Positions 20,256-29,973 of a DNA stretch of 64,000 nucleotides are shown here, in pieces (the stretch's first letter is position 1; each line of letters begins with the position of its first letter). Origin of the DNA: Actinoallomurus bryophytorum (GTDB lineage: Bacteria; Actinomycetota; Actinomycetes; Streptosporangiales; Streptosporangiaceae); contig NZ_VFOZ01000001.1 of NCBI RefSeq assembly GCF_006716425.1, positions 1,364,001 to 1,428,000 of the forward strand, read 5' to 3'. The notes beneath the pieces were generated by a model. It saw only the letters and a list, made by a program, of their open reading frames with translations. It ran no database searches and was not told the DNA's origin. Position numbers and translations under genes: made by a program.

Positions 20256-21467
20256 TCAGCTGAAGCTGAGGGTGTAACCCTCTCGGCGCAGCCGGCCGAG
20301 CACCTCGTCGCAGTGCTCCGGACCACGGGTCTCCAGGTGCAGCAGCACCTCGGCCTCGTCGACGTTGAGCCGGGCGGCGACGCGCTCGTGTACGACGTCC
20401 AGCACGTTGACCTCCATCTCGGCGAGCTCGCTGAGCAGGTCGACCAGGGCACCCGGGTGGTCCCGCAGCCGTGCGCGGAACACCAGGTAGCGGCCGGCGA
20501 CGGCCAGGCCGTGCCGCAGCACCTTGGCCAAGAGCAGCGGGTCGATGTTGCCGCCGGAGAGCACGGTGACGACCGGCGCCTCGAACTCCTGCGGCCGGTC
20601 GAGCAGCGCGGCGACGCCGACCGCTCCGGCCGGCTCGACGACCTGCTTGGATCGCTCCAGGCAGTTGACCATCGCCTCGGACAGGGATTCTTCCGACACG
20701 GTCACCACGGAGTCGACGAGCTTGGAGACCATCTCGAAGGTGAGGTCGCCCGGACGGCCGACGGAGATCCCGTCGGCCATCGTGGCGGACGGCTCGACCA
20801 TGATCGGCCGGCCCGCCGCGAGCGAGGGGGGAAAGGCCGCGGCCCGCTCCGCCTGTACGCCGACCACCCGCACGTCCGGGCGTACGGCCTTGACGGCGGC
20901 GGCGATCCCGGAGATCAGCCCGCCTCCGCCGACGCCGACCAGGATCGTACGGACGTCGGGGCACTGCTCGATGATCTCCAGGCCGACGGTGCCCTGCCCG
21001 GCCACCACGTCGGGATGGTCGAACGGATGGATGAAGACCGCGCCGGTCTTCTCGGCATAGGCGTTCGCGGCGTCGAGGCACGCGTCCACACCGGCGGACT
21101 CGAAGACGACCTCGGCGCCGTACGCGCGGGTGGCCACGACCTTGGGCAGGGGGGCACCGGCGGGCATGAAGACGACCGCCTTGCTGCCGAGCAGCCGGGC
21201 GGCGAGCGCGACGCCCTGAGCGTGGTTGCCCGCACTCGCGGCGACGACGCCGCGCGCCCTCTCCTCGTCGGTGAGCCGCGCGATGCGGACGTACGCCCCG
21301 CGGGACTTGAACGAACCGGCGCGCTGGAGGTTCTCGCACTTGAGGTGGACCGGTCCGCCGATCTTGGACGACAGTGACCGGGACTCGAGGATCGGCGTTG
21401 TCACGGTGACGTCCCGCAGCAGCTCACGGGCCGCGCGGATGTCATCGATGCTGACGGTGCCACTCAT
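20256..21467 (-). CDS. Threonine ammonia-lyase with C-terminal ACT domain
   Basis: A 403-residue PLP enzyme converting threonine (or serine) to 2-oxobutyrate (or pyruvate) and ammonia. PLP lysine Lys54 in AGSFKSRGA, the phosphate-binding SAGNHAQG loop, and the glycine loop VGVGGGGLISG are present. A single ACT domain (about 325-400, RDHPGALVDLLSELAEMEVNV) is the short-form arrangement of the catabolic/TdcB-like enzymes, unlike long IlvA with two ACT-like units. GGGAG lies upstream of the ATG. Stands alone between the ABC pair and the ROK kinase. Confidence 0.92.
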   Translation of the reverse strand: MSGTVSIDDIRAARELLRDVTVTTPILESRSLSSKIGGPVHLKCENLQRAGSFKSRGAYVRIARLTDEERARGVVAASAGNHAQGVALAARLLGSKAVVFMPAGAPLPKVVATRAYGAEVVFESAGVDACLDAANAYAEKTGAVFIHPFDHPDVVAGQGTVGLEIIEQCPDVRTILVGVGGGGLISGIAAAVKAVRPDVRVVGVQAERAAAFPPSLAAGRPIMVEPSATMADGISVGRPGDLTFEMVSKLVDSVVTVSEESLSEAMVNCLERSKQVVEPAGAVGVAALLDRPQEFEAPVVTVLSGGNIDPLLLAKVLRHGLAVAGRYLVFRARLRDHPGALVDLLSELAEMEVNVLDVVHERVAARLNVDEAEVLLHLETRGPEHCDEVLGRLRREGYTLSFS

Positions 21468-21631
21468 GGTTGAGAGTCTCCCACGGCCGCCCAGGCCGGG
21501 GTACGGCCCGTTCGCCCGCCCCACCGGGCCCGCGGGCGTGCCGCCGGCGGCCGCCTACGGGCGCCAGGCGCTCCGCGGGATGAAACGGCTCCGGCGGCAC
21601 CAGACGCGCCAGGTTCGCCGGGGGGCGTGAG

Positions 21632-22555
21632 TCAGTCGCCGGTCCAGTATCGGTCGGCGCCGAAGATGAACGCGGCCGCGCCGACCAGGCCCGCCATCTG
21701 CCCGAGCGCGGCCGGTACGACGCGCACCTCGCGGGCGAAGTCCATCTGGGCATGCGCGCGGAAGGTGTCCTCCAGCGGGCGGAACAGCAGCGGCCCCGCC
21801 TGGGAGAGCCCACCCCCGACCGCGACGACGTCGAGGTCGCACAGATGGGTCGCCGAAGCGATCGCCACGCCCAGCGCCCAGCCGGCGCGGTTCATCGCGC
21901 GCACCGCGACCGGATGTCCGCGGGCCGCGTCGTGCGCGAGCTCCTTGCCGGTCTCGCCGGTCCAGCCCTGCTCTCTGGCCCAGGCCGAGAGCCCGGGTCC
22001 GCGCGCGATCGCCTCCAGGCAGCCGCGGCCGCCGCATTCGCAGGCCGGTCCGTCCGGGTCGACAATCACATGCCCGATGTGCCCAGCGTTGCCGCTCTTG
22101 CCGTCGATGATCCGGTCGCCCAGGATGAGCCCGCCTCCGACGCCGGTGGAGACGACCATGCCGAGGACGTTGGGCCGGCCGCGCCCGGCACCGCGCCAGT
22201 GTTCGCCGACGGCGACGGCGACGGCGTCGTTGTGCACGCGTACCGGCAGGCCGGGGAAGAGCTCGCTGAGGCGCTCACGCAGCGGGAACGCATGCCACGC
22301 CGGCATGTTGAGCGGCGAGACCTCACCCGAGGGCCACGCCATCGGCCCGCCGCATCCCACACCCACTCCGGCGAGACGCTCGACGGGCAGCTTTTCGATC
22401 AGCGCCAGGAGGGTGCGCCACAGGCCCTCGGAGTCGACGTGCGGCGCCTGCGGCGTGATGATGCGCTCGTACGCGCCGACGCGCCCACCGGGCTCCACCA
22501 GCGCGGCGGCCATCTTGGTGCCGCCGACGTCGATCGCGAGGACGGAAGCGTTCAC
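21632..22555 (-). CDS. ROK-family sugar kinase (glucokinase-like)
   Basis: A 307-residue kinase: phosphate motif AIDVGGTKMAAALV at the N-terminus, GVGVGCGGPM, catalytic NDAVAVAVGEH, STGVGGGLI, and the ROK zinc site GHxxxxPDGPACECGGRGCLE. No helix-turn-helix precedes it, so it is an enzyme and not an Nag/XylR repressor. Likely phosphorylates glucose or a related hexose in the cytoplasm. The GTG at 22555 is chosen because it begins just before the ROK domain (NASVLAIDVGGTK); an ATG 23 codons upstream is possible. Confidence 0.9.
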   Translation of the reverse strand: MNASVLAIDVGGTKMAAALVEPGGRVGAYERIITPQAPHVDSEGLWRTLLALIEKLPVERLAGVGVGCGGPMAWPSGEVSPLNMPAWHAFPLRERLSELFPGLPVRVHNDAVAVAVGEHWRGAGRGRPNVLGMVVSTGVGGGLILGDRIIDGKSGNAGHIGHVIVDPDGPACECGGRGCLEAIARGPGLSAWAREQGWTGETGKELAHDAARGHPVAVRAMNRAGWALGVAIASATHLCDLDVVAVGGGLSQAGPLLFRPLEDTFRAHAQMDFAREVRVVPAALGQMAGLVGAAAFIFGADRYWTGD

Positions 22556-22642
22556 CGGTGCACCGCCCTGTCTTTCATTGTCCGCCGCTCCCCTTGCCGA
22601 GCCGTTATCGCTCCTCCAGGTCATGAGGTCCGGTGGCCGAGG

Positions 22643-23836
22643 TCAGGAGGCCCCCCTTTCGGCGCCCGGCCCGAACGCCAGGATCGACGCGGTGAAGCCG
22701 TGCACGTGGTTGCGGCCCGCGACCGGTCCGATCTCACCGGCGGCGAAGCACCCGCCGATCCCCGACGTGCCGAGCATGCTGCGCATCAGGCGGACGTCGT
22801 GGTCGGAGTTGGGGAACATCGCGCGGCCACGGCCGGTGCACGAGAACAGCAGCGCGCCCTCGACCGGCTCGAGACCCAGGTCACCGAGCAGGAGCGTGAG
22901 GTCCTCGTCGGCCGCTCCGGCGTCACGGACCTGGAAACGCACCGTACGGCCGACCTCGATCACGTCGCCGGTGGCGAGCGCGCCCGCCTCGGGGTCGGCG
23001 CCGATGACACCGCGGACGAGGAAGTCGCCGCGCTCGTGCTCGTCGGCGTACTCGTCCATCGCGACGCCGATCAGCAGGCCGGTCTCGATCAGCTCGCGCT
23101 CCTTGTCCGGCAGCTCGGCGACGACCTCTTCGAGCTTGGTCAGCGCGGGCGAACCGGCGAGCTCGTACAGCACGTTGTCCTCGGCCCTGGTGACCGCCAT
23201 GGCCGGCCCGACGGGGCGTGCACCCTGGCTGACCAGCGTCGTGGTCATCACCGAGCCGCCGAGCAGCACGCCGACCGCGCCGGAGTCGACGATCTCGCCG
23301 TCCGCGAAGAGCCGCGCGGTGCCGCGCCCGCCCTGCCCGGTGGCCAGCCCGCCGACGAGAGGAAGTCCTGGAAGTACTTCGCCGGACCGCTCCACGAAGG
23401 CGTCGACCGGGAAGCTGTAGGGATCGGCCAGCAGGACCGCGACCACGTCGTCGTCGCTGGTCTGGGGCATGCCGACCACGGCCAGCCGCTGCGCCGCCTC
23501 CGGGTCCTCACCGGGGAACTTCAGCGTCTCCAGCCGGAACGGCTCGATGCGCGCCTCGGGCAGCCGGGCGGCCCACGCGCTGACCGCGCTGGAGTCCTCG
23601 ACGCCGTGGTTGCCGCCGATGACGCCGGGTGCGCCGCAGCCGATCACGTTGGGCGTGCCCGCGACCTCCATCGCCCGCCGTGCCGCTCTTTCGACCGCGT
23701 CCGGGGCCTGCGCGCACACGAAGACGAAGACGAGGTCGGGCGGGCCGTCGAGTGGCAGGCGAGCCTGCGCCACAGCGGAGTCCGCGGCCGCGACCAGATC
23801 CGGGCCGACGGCCAGACCATCGCCGAACCGTGACAC
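22643..23836 (-). CDS. FIST N/FIST C domain protein
   Basis: A 397-residue protein with the FIST_N domain (about 30-225: PDLVFVFVCAQAP, VIGCGAPGVIGG) and FIST_C domain (about 230-380: LLIGVAMDEY, ALLFSCTGRG, IGGCFAAGEIGPV). FIST domains are predicted small-ligand sensors, usually of amino-acid-like molecules. No kinase, cyclase or chemoreceptor is fused or adjacent, so the output is unknown. GTG start with GGGAGG upstream. Divergent from the AAA gene at 24166. Confidence 0.88.
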   Translation of the reverse strand: MSRFGDGLAVGPDLVAAADSAVAQARLPLDGPPDLVFVFVCAQAPDAVERAARRAMEVAGTPNVIGCGAPGVIGGNHGVEDSSAVSAWAARLPEARIEPFRLETLKFPGEDPEAAQRLAVVGMPQTSDDDVVAVLLADPYSFPVDAFVERSGEVLPGLPLVGGLATGQGGRGTARLFADGEIVDSGAVGVLLGGSVMTTTLVSQGARPVGPAMAVTRAEDNVLYELAGSPALTKLEEVVAELPDKERELIETGLLIGVAMDEYADEHERGDFLVRGVIGADPEAGALATGDVIEVGRTVRFQVRDAGAADEDLTLLLGDLGLEPVEGALLFSCTGRGRAMFPNSDHDVRLMRSMLGTSGIGGCFAAGEIGPVAGRNHVHGFTASILAFGPGAERGAS

Positions 23837-24165
23837 TGCCTCGCCTCCCTTGAACCGATTCCTTACGGTCTACCACAGCGTATTGAGGATTCCCGGCCCG
23901 GCCACGGCGCCCCTTCGCGCCGTCCGGTGTAGGCCAGAGAGGTGTTCACAGCCGGTGTACCCGGTCCACCCGCGCCGACGAACCCACCACACCGCCGGGC
24001 GCGGCGCGGGGCCCCCTTGGATGCGGATATGAAAATCCGGGCATAGTGTCGAACGGAACACGAGCGAGCCGAGAGACCTACGAGCCAGCTGACGCGGCGA
24101 GCGGGGTGGGCGGCGAGATGCGATCACTCCTTCGGCCGGCCACGAACAAGAAGCGATAGAGGACA
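23837..24165. other. Divergent promoter region between the FIST and AAA ATPase genes
   Basis: 329 bp without a gene. It must contain promoters for both divergent genes; a small inverted repeat CGGAT-N6-ATCCG lies at 24024-24039. No consensus promoter pair is convincing. Confidence 0.5.
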
Positions 24166-25548
24166 GTGAACACGCGACCTACGACACTTCGCGAACTCCG
24201 CGCCACTGGTCATGTCCACCGGCCGGTGAAGGACGAGATCCGCGACAACCTGCTCGCCCGCCTCAGAAGCGGCGAGCCGCGCTTCCCCGGCATCGTCGGG
24301 TTCGAGGAGACGGTGCTCCCCCACCTGGAGCGCGCCCTCATCGCCGGGCACGACCTCGTGCTCCTCGGCGAACGCGGCCAGGGCAAGTCCCGGCTGATCC
24401 GCACCCTCGGCGGGCTGCTCGACGAGTGGACGCCGGTGGTCGAGGGCTGTGAGATCAACGACCACCCGTACGCCCCGGTCTGCGTACGCTGCCGGCGGCT
24501 GCTCGCCGAGCAGGGCGAGGACCTGCCGATCGCGTGGAAGCACCGCGACGACCGGTACGGCGAGAAGCTCGCCACCCCCGACACCAGCGTGGGCGACCTC
24601 ATCGGGGACATCGACCCGATCAAGGTCGCGGAGGGCCGCACACTCGGCGACCCGGAGACCGTGCACTACGGCCTGGTGCCGCGCACCAACCGCGGCATCT
24701 TCTGCGTCAACGAGCTGCCCGACCTGGCCGAGCGGATCCAGGTGTCGCTGCTCAACGTGCTGGAGGAGCGCGACGTGCAGATCCGCGGGTACGCCCTGCG
24801 GCTGCCGCTCGACGTCCTGCTGGTGGCCAGCGCCAACCCCGAGGACTACACCAACCGCGGCCGCATCATCACGCCGCTGAAGGACCGTTTCGGCGCCGAG
24901 ATCCGTACTCACTACCCGCTCGACCTCGACGACGAGCTGGTGCTGATCGGCCAGGAGGCGCAGGTCACCGCGGCCGTACCCACGCACCTGATGGAGGTCA
25001 TCGCCAGGTTCACCCGGCTCGTACGCGAGTCGCCGGCGGTCGACGCCCGCTCCGGGGTGTCCGCGCGGTTCTCCATCGCCGGCACCGAGACCGTCGCCGC
25101 CTCCGCGCTGCGCCGCGGCGCCGTCGCCGGCGAGGACCAGCCGGTGGCGCGCGTGTGCGACCTGCCGACCATCGTGCCTACTCTGCTGGGCAAGGTGGAG
25201 TTCGAGGTCAGCGAGGAGGGTCGCGAGGAGGAGGTGCTCGCGCACCTGCTGCGCCGCGCCACGTCCGACACCTGGCGGCGCATGCTCGGGGCGGCCGACC
25301 TGAACGGCCTGCTGGACCGCTTCGACCGCGGCGCCACCGTCGACTCCGGCGAGATGGTGCCGGCCGCGGAGCTGCTGCACCGCATCGGGCCGGTCACCGG
25401 CCTGTCGAAGATCCTGGAGAGCCTCGGCATGGAGGGCGAGTCGCCCGGACACGCGGCGGCCGCCCTGGAGTTCGCCCTGGAGGGGCTGTACCTCATGCGG
25501 CGGCTGTCCAAGGACGTCTCCGACGGGACGTCGACCTACCGTACGTAG
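24166..25548 (+). CDS. MoxR/ChlI-like AAA+ ATPase
   Basis: A 460-residue ATPase related to the magnesium-chelatase I subunit and MoxR chaperones. Walker A GERGQGKS (about 68-75), Walker B-like GIFCVNELPDL, sensor SANPEDYTNRG, and arginine/helical lid region about 290-350. An unusual CVRCRR pair (Cys106, Cys109) sits in the insertion after Walker A. Together with the VWA protein 22 bp downstream it forms a MoxR-VWA pair, a type of chaperone or metal-insertion machine that remodels target proteins. AGAGGA precedes the GTG. No target (such as a dehydrogenase or CODH) is encoded nearby. Confidence 0.9.
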   Translation: MNTRPTTLRELRATGHVHRPVKDEIRDNLLARLRSGEPRFPGIVGFEETVLPHLERALIAGHDLVLLGERGQGKSRLIRTLGGLLDEWTPVVEGCEINDHPYAPVCVRCRRLLAEQGEDLPIAWKHRDDRYGEKLATPDTSVGDLIGDIDPIKVAEGRTLGDPETVHYGLVPRTNRGIFCVNELPDLAERIQVSLLNVLEERDVQIRGYALRLPLDVLLVASANPEDYTNRGRIITPLKDRFGAEIRTHYPLDLDDELVLIGQEAQVTAAVPTHLMEVIARFTRLVRESPAVDARSGVSARFSIAGTETVAASALRRGAVAGEDQPVARVCDLPTIVPTLLGKVEFEVSEEGREEEVLAHLLRRATSDTWRRMLGAADLNGLLDRFDRGATVDSGEMVPAAELLHRIGPVTGLSKILESLGMEGESPGHAAAALEFALEGLYLMRRLSKDVSDGTSTYRT

Positions 25549-25570
25549 TTCAGCGAGAAAAGAGGTCACC

Positions 25571-27538
25571 GTGGCCGGATACCGGTACGGGCCCTACAAC
25601 GACGGACCGGATCCGCTCGCCCCGCCGTACGACATCCGGGCCGCCCTCGACGCCATGGGCGAGTCCATGCTCGAGGGCACCGGCCCGGCCGAGGCGCTGC
25701 GCGACCTGCTGCGCCGCGGACTGCCGGGCGCGCAGCGGCAGCGCGGTCTGGACGACCTGCTCCGGCAGGTACGCGCCCGGCGGCAGCAGCTGCGCGGGAG
25801 CGGGCGGCTCGACGGCACGCTAGAAGAGGCGCGAGCCCTGCTCGACAAGGCGATCGGCCAGGAGCGCGCCACGCTCTTCCCCGACCCCAGCGACGACGCA
25901 CGGCTGCGCGAGACCGAGCTCGACACGCTGCCGGACGACACCGCGCAGGCCGTACGCCGGCTGTCCGACTACGAGTGGCGTTCGCCGGAGGCGCGGCAGA
26001 CGTACGAGGAGCTCAAGGACCTGCTGCGGCGCGACGTGCTGGACGCGCAGTTCCGCGGCATGAAGCAGGCCATGACCAACCCCGACCCGGCCGCCATGGA
26101 GCGGGTCAAGAACATGATGTCCGCCCTCAACGAGATGCTCGAGAAGGACGCGCGCGGCGAGCACACGCCCGAGGACTTCGACGCCTTCATGACGGAGTAC
26201 GGGGAGTTCTTCCCGGACAACCCGTCCAACCTGGAAGAGCTCGTCGACTCCCTCGCCCGGCGCGCGGCGGCGACCGAGCGGCTGCTCGCCTCGCTCACGC
26301 CCGAACAGCGCGCCGAGCTGGCCTCGCTCATGGCGCAGACGCTGGAGGACGCCGGGCTGGCCTCGGAGATGCAGCGCCTCGGCTCGTCTCTGCGGCAGCG
26401 GCGGCCCGACCTCGACTGGTCCGGCTCGGAGCGCATGAGCGGCGATGATCCGATGTCCCTCGGCGACGCCACCAGCGCGCTGCAGGAGCTCGCCGACCTC
26501 GCCGAGCTCGAAGGCGCGCTGCGCCAGGACTACCCCGGCGCACGGATGGACGACATCGACGAGGAGGCGGTACGCCGCGCGCTCGGCAGGCAGGCCGTGG
26601 ACGACCTGGCCGAGCTGCGCCGCATCGAGGCCGAGCTCGAACGCCAGGGCTACCTCAAGCGCCGCGGCGGCGCGCTGGACCTGACGCCCAAGGCCGTACG
26701 CCGCCTGGGCGAGACCGCGCTGCGCCGGGTGTTCGCCCAGCTCGACTCCTCGCGGCAGGGCGACCACGACCAGGTCGACGCCGGCCAGGCGGGTGAGCTG
26801 ACCGGCTCCAGCCGTCCCTGGCGTCCCGGCGACGAGCAGCCCCTCGACGTGATCCGTACGCTGTCCAACGCACTGCGCCGCGGCGAGACGCTGACCGGGG
26901 CCGCACGGCCGAAGGTACGCCTGGAGGCCGACGACTTCGAGGTGCTCGAGACCGAGCGGCGTACGGCCGCGGCGGTGTGCCTACTGGTCGACCTGTCCTA
27001 CTCCATGGCGCTGCGCGGCACCTGGGGGTCGGCCAAGCAGACCGCACTGGCCCTGCACACGCTGGTGGCCAGCAAGTACCCGCAGGACGCGATCCAGATC
27101 ATCGGCTTCTCCAACTACGCGCGCGAGCTGCGCCCGACGGAGCTGGCCGCGCTGGACTGGGACATGGTCCAGGGCACGAACCTCCACCACGCGCTGATGA
27201 TCGCCGGCCGTCATCTGGACCGCCACCCCGAACACGACCCGATCATCCTGGTGGTGACGGACGGCGAGCCGACCGCGCACCTCCTGCGCGACGGCCGGTC
27301 GTCGTTCGACTGGCCACCGTCCCGCGAGACGCTGGAGCTGACCCTCGCCGAGGTGGACAAGATGACCCGCCGGCGCGCGACGATGAACATCTTCATGCTC
27401 GCCGACGACGAACGCCTGGTCTCCTTCGTGGAGGAGGTGGCCCGCCGCAACGGCGGCCGCGTCTTCGCCCCGACCCCCGAACGCCTGGGCGAGTACGTGG
27501 TCCGCGACTACCTGCGCGTACGCCGAGGCGCCCGCTGA
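25571..27538 (+). CDS. VWA-domain protein, partner of the AAA ATPase
   Basis: A 655-residue soluble protein. Residues 1-450 are highly charged and helical, rich in Glu/Arg/Leu, probably coiled. The von Willebrand A domain starts near 470 with the metal site LVDLSYSMALRG (Asp474, Ser476, Ser478), later TNLHHAL (Thr) and VVTDGEPTAH (Asp), a complete MIDAS. It follows the AAA gene by 22 bp with AGAGG upstream of its GTG, so they form an operon. A role as the substrate-recruiting half of a MoxR-VWA complex is inferred from this pairing. Confidence 0.9.
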   Translation: MAGYRYGPYNDGPDPLAPPYDIRAALDAMGESMLEGTGPAEALRDLLRRGLPGAQRQRGLDDLLRQVRARRQQLRGSGRLDGTLEEARALLDKAIGQERATLFPDPSDDARLRETELDTLPDDTAQAVRRLSDYEWRSPEARQTYEELKDLLRRDVLDAQFRGMKQAMTNPDPAAMERVKNMMSALNEMLEKDARGEHTPEDFDAFMTEYGEFFPDNPSNLEELVDSLARRAAATERLLASLTPEQRAELASLMAQTLEDAGLASEMQRLGSSLRQRRPDLDWSGSERMSGDDPMSLGDATSALQELADLAELEGALRQDYPGARMDDIDEEAVRRALGRQAVDDLAELRRIEAELERQGYLKRRGGALDLTPKAVRRLGETALRRVFAQLDSSRQGDHDQVDAGQAGELTGSSRPWRPGDEQPLDVIRTLSNALRRGETLTGAARPKVRLEADDFEVLETERRTAAAVCLLVDLSYSMALRGTWGSAKQTALALHTLVASKYPQDAIQIIGFSNYARELRPTELAALDWDMVQGTNLHHALMIAGRHLDRHPEHDPIILVVTDGEPTAHLLRDGRSSFDWPPSRETLELTLAEVDKMTRRRATMNIFMLADDERLVSFVEEVARRNGGRVFAPTPERLGEYVVRDYLRVRRGAR

Positions 27539-27550
27539 CCTACTCGCTAA

Positions 27551-27588
27551 GAGCCCGCGCAGTAGCGCAGCCCTATCCGCGCGGGCTC
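27551..27588. terminator. Hairpin between convergent VWA and glycosyltransferase genes
   Basis: A 10-bp stem GAGCCCGCGC (27551-27560) with GCGCGGGCTC (27579-27588) and an 18-base loop. It overlaps the end of the minus-strand gene and could terminate both transcripts; no clear T tract. Confidence 0.5.
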
Positions 27589-29006
27589 TGAGCCCGTCGG
27601 GTCCGCGTGAGGGAGAGCGCCGCTGCCAGACAGGCGACCGGCACGACCGGCAGCACGTACCGATGGTCGAAGTCGAGGACGGCGACCGGCAGGACCAGCA
27701 GACCGACCGCGGTTCCCCACGGCAGCAGGGTTCCGCGGCGCAGCCCGAGGGCGCCCGCGAGAAGGATGGCGGCGAGGAAGGGGCCGTGCAGGTAGGCGGG
27801 GTACTGATAGCCGCGCAGGAATCCGGCGTACGGCTCGACCGAATGGTAGGGACCGGCGGCACTGGAGTCATAGGCGATGAGGGTCCGCCGGGTCCATGAG
27901 GGGAGCCCCGGCGCGGGCCAGGAACCCTTCTTGAAGCCGTAGGCCGGCGTCACCCTCAGGGGATGGCGAGCCGGCGTCCAGTGGAAGGCCAGTGAGACGT
28001 CGCCGGCCACCGCCCTGACGTAGGCCCGCGGCTGGGCCACGATCGCGTGCAGCGCGAAGGAACGGGCGAGGTCGTTGTTTCGAATGGCACCGCCGGGCAT
28101 GCGGTTGAGTGAGGAACCCGGTGCCCAGACGTACTCCGACGCCGCGTCCACGTGCGTCCCGTTGGGGCACAGCGGAGCTTCGGCGGCCGGGGGTCTGATC
28201 TTGTCGCAGTCGGCGAACGTCATGGTCCGCGCCCATAGTGAGACACCGTCGACCTGGGACAGCGCGAACGTGCCGTCCTCGACCCTGACCCAGGTCGCGT
28301 ACAGGGCGAGAGGCAGCAGGCCGGCGATGGCCGCCACGGCGAACCGGAGCAGGCCGACGCGCGTCACCGCCAGGTAGCCGAGCGCGGCCAGCAGCAACGG
28401 CACTCCGACACTGCGGGTGAGCGCCGCCAGCGCGAGCAGAAGGCATGCCCCACCGGCGGCGCGGGCCGACGGTCGGCCGGGTCGCCACATCAACGTCACG
28501 ACCGCGGACACCACGAGGAAGATGAACCAGGTGTCGGAGAGCACGGCGTTCTCCAGCTGCAGCATCTGCGCGTCGAACAGCACCGGCACCGTCGCGAGCA
28601 CCGCACCCCAGGCGGGTACGGACCTGCGCCGCAGCAGCGCGTACACCATGACGCCCATCGCCAACCCGAGGACATGCTGGACCGTCAGCACGACGAGGAT
28701 GCTGTGGAACGGGCGCAGCAGCCACAGCAGGAGCGGGTAGCCGGTGTTGCGGAACCCCTCTGCCGGGCGCGGGTGCAGCGCGAGGTCGAGATAGGAGTAG
28801 GAGTCGTCGTAGTAGATGCTCCCTGGCCGGTACCCCAGCATCGTGATGATGCGCAGGCAGGCCGCGATGGGGAGCACGGCGGCGAACAGGATGTGCCGGT
28901 TCGCTTTCGGGGGCGTTGCCGCCGATGGTTGTGACGGGATGACTTCCTGGACCGTGGACAGGTGCACGGGACTCCCAGACATCGTTGACTGATCAGGCGT
29001 TACCAC
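27573..29006 (-). CDS. GT-C fold membrane glycosyltransferase (GT39/ArnT-like)
   Basis: A 477-residue polytopic protein with about 10-12 helices. The first outer loop carries the acidic catalytic motif YYDDSYSYLDLA, typical of GT-C enzymes that use polyprenyl-phosphate sugars at the outer face of the membrane. A large extracytoplasmic loop (about 250-390) precedes the last helices. The start is uncertain: the GTG at 29006 lacks a ribosome site, and an ATG (28982) or a later GTG with GGGAG upstream are alternatives. Stands alone; acceptor unknown. Confidence 0.75.
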   Translation of the reverse strand: MVTPDQSTMSGSPVHLSTVQEVIPSQPSAATPPKANRHILFAAVLPIAACLRIITMLGYRPGSIYYDDSYSYLDLALHPRPAEGFRNTGYPLLLWLLRPFHSILVVLTVQHVLGLAMGVMVYALLRRRSVPAWGAVLATVPVLFDAQMLQLENAVLSDTWFIFLVVSAVVTLMWRPGRPSARAAGGACLLLALAALTRSVGVPLLLAALGYLAVTRVGLLRFAVAAIAGLLPLALYATWVRVEDGTFALSQVDGVSLWARTMTFADCDKIRPPAAEAPLCPNGTHVDAASEYVWAPGSSLNRMPGGAIRNNDLARSFALHAIVAQPRAYVRAVAGDVSLAFHWTPARHPLRVTPAYGFKKGSWPAPGLPSWTRRTLIAYDSSAAGPYHSVEPYAGFLRGYQYPAYLHGPFLAAILLAGALGLRRGTLLPWGTAVGLLVLPVAVLDFDHRYVLPVVPVACLAAALSLTRTRRAQSPRG

Positions 29007-29196
29007 TAGTTGTCCGGAAGCGCCGTTTTAGTTCCCCCTTGCCGGGGCGACGGCTGATCATGCACCGCGGTCGTGGTGTTCGTTCGAAAAACTCTCGTTG
29101 TCGGTATTCGCGCTAATAGAATGAGCTGTTCCAAACTAGGATCGGAACGTTTGACGGCTCTTCCGCCCATTCACCACGCGAAGCGAAAGATGCGAA

Positions 29197-29973
29197 ATGG
29201 CCCAACTTCGGAGTCCGACGCTCGTCACCCTTGGGCGCATGGTGCACACCTTCCGCGACGCCGCCGGGCTCACGCAGAAGGAGTTCGCCAAGAAACTCGG
29301 CTACACCAATGGCTGGGTCAGCAATGTGGAGACCGCCCAGTTAAGGCCCCGCTCCGAGCAGGTCACGGCCATGGAGAGGGCGCTCGGTGTGCCGCCGGGC
29401 GCGTTGATGAACATCTACGAGCAGCTCGACGGCGAGGTCCTGCCCGGCTGGTTCCGCGAGTGGGTGGACGAGGAGAGCCAGGCTGACGTACTACGGGCGT
29501 TCGAACTCTCGGTCATTCCCGGCTTGCTTCAGACCGAGGGTTACGCGCGTGCGCTCCTACCCGGAGACGAAGCCGGTCTCGCCAAGCGCATGAAACGTCA
29601 GGACATTCTGGTGGAGGAGCAGCCCCCGATGTTCTACGTCGTGCTGGACGAGGCGGTGCTGTATCACGGGCGCGGCGGCACAGAGGTGATGCGGCATCAG
29701 CTGGAGCACCTCATCGCATCCGTCAGTCCACGCCTGACGGTCCAGATCGTACGATCTGAGATGAACCCTCGCCCTAGAGGGGCCTTCACCATCGCTACCG
29801 TTGAGGGCGGCGACGTAGCGTACGTCGAGACGGCCATCCGAGGTGTCATCACCAGCAGTCGCGAGGATCTCGCCGATTTGACTGCTTCATGGGAGACCAT
29901 CAGAACGTTCGCTCTCTCGCAACAGGAGTCTCTCAACCTGATTGGAAAAGTGATAGACGAAAAATGGACCTGA
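29197..29973 (+). CDS. XRE-family regulator with DUF5753 domain (Scr1-type)
   Basis: A 258-residue protein: N-terminal helix-turn-helix (about 9-65: MVHTFRDAAGLTQKEFAKKLGYTNGWVSNVE) and DUF5753 (about 80-255: VIPGLLQTEGYARAL, then RLTVQIV). Proteins of this type occur in large numbers in Streptomyces and relatives, usually paired with a small DUF397 protein, and control development or antibiotic genes. Here a very short DUF397-like gene overlaps its end by 10 bp. ATG start with an A-rich weak ribosome site. The locally AT-richer upstream region fits such accessory loci. Confidence 0.9.
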   Translation: MAQLRSPTLVTLGRMVHTFRDAAGLTQKEFAKKLGYTNGWVSNVETAQLRPRSEQVTAMERALGVPPGALMNIYEQLDGEVLPGWFREWVDEESQADVLRAFELSVIPGLLQTEGYARALLPGDEAGLAKRMKRQDILVEEQPPMFYVVLDEAVLYHGRGGTEVMRHQLEHLIASVSPRLTVQIVRSEMNPRPRGAFTIATVEGGDVAYVETAIRGVITSSREDLADLTASWETIRTFALSQQESLNLIGKVIDEKWT

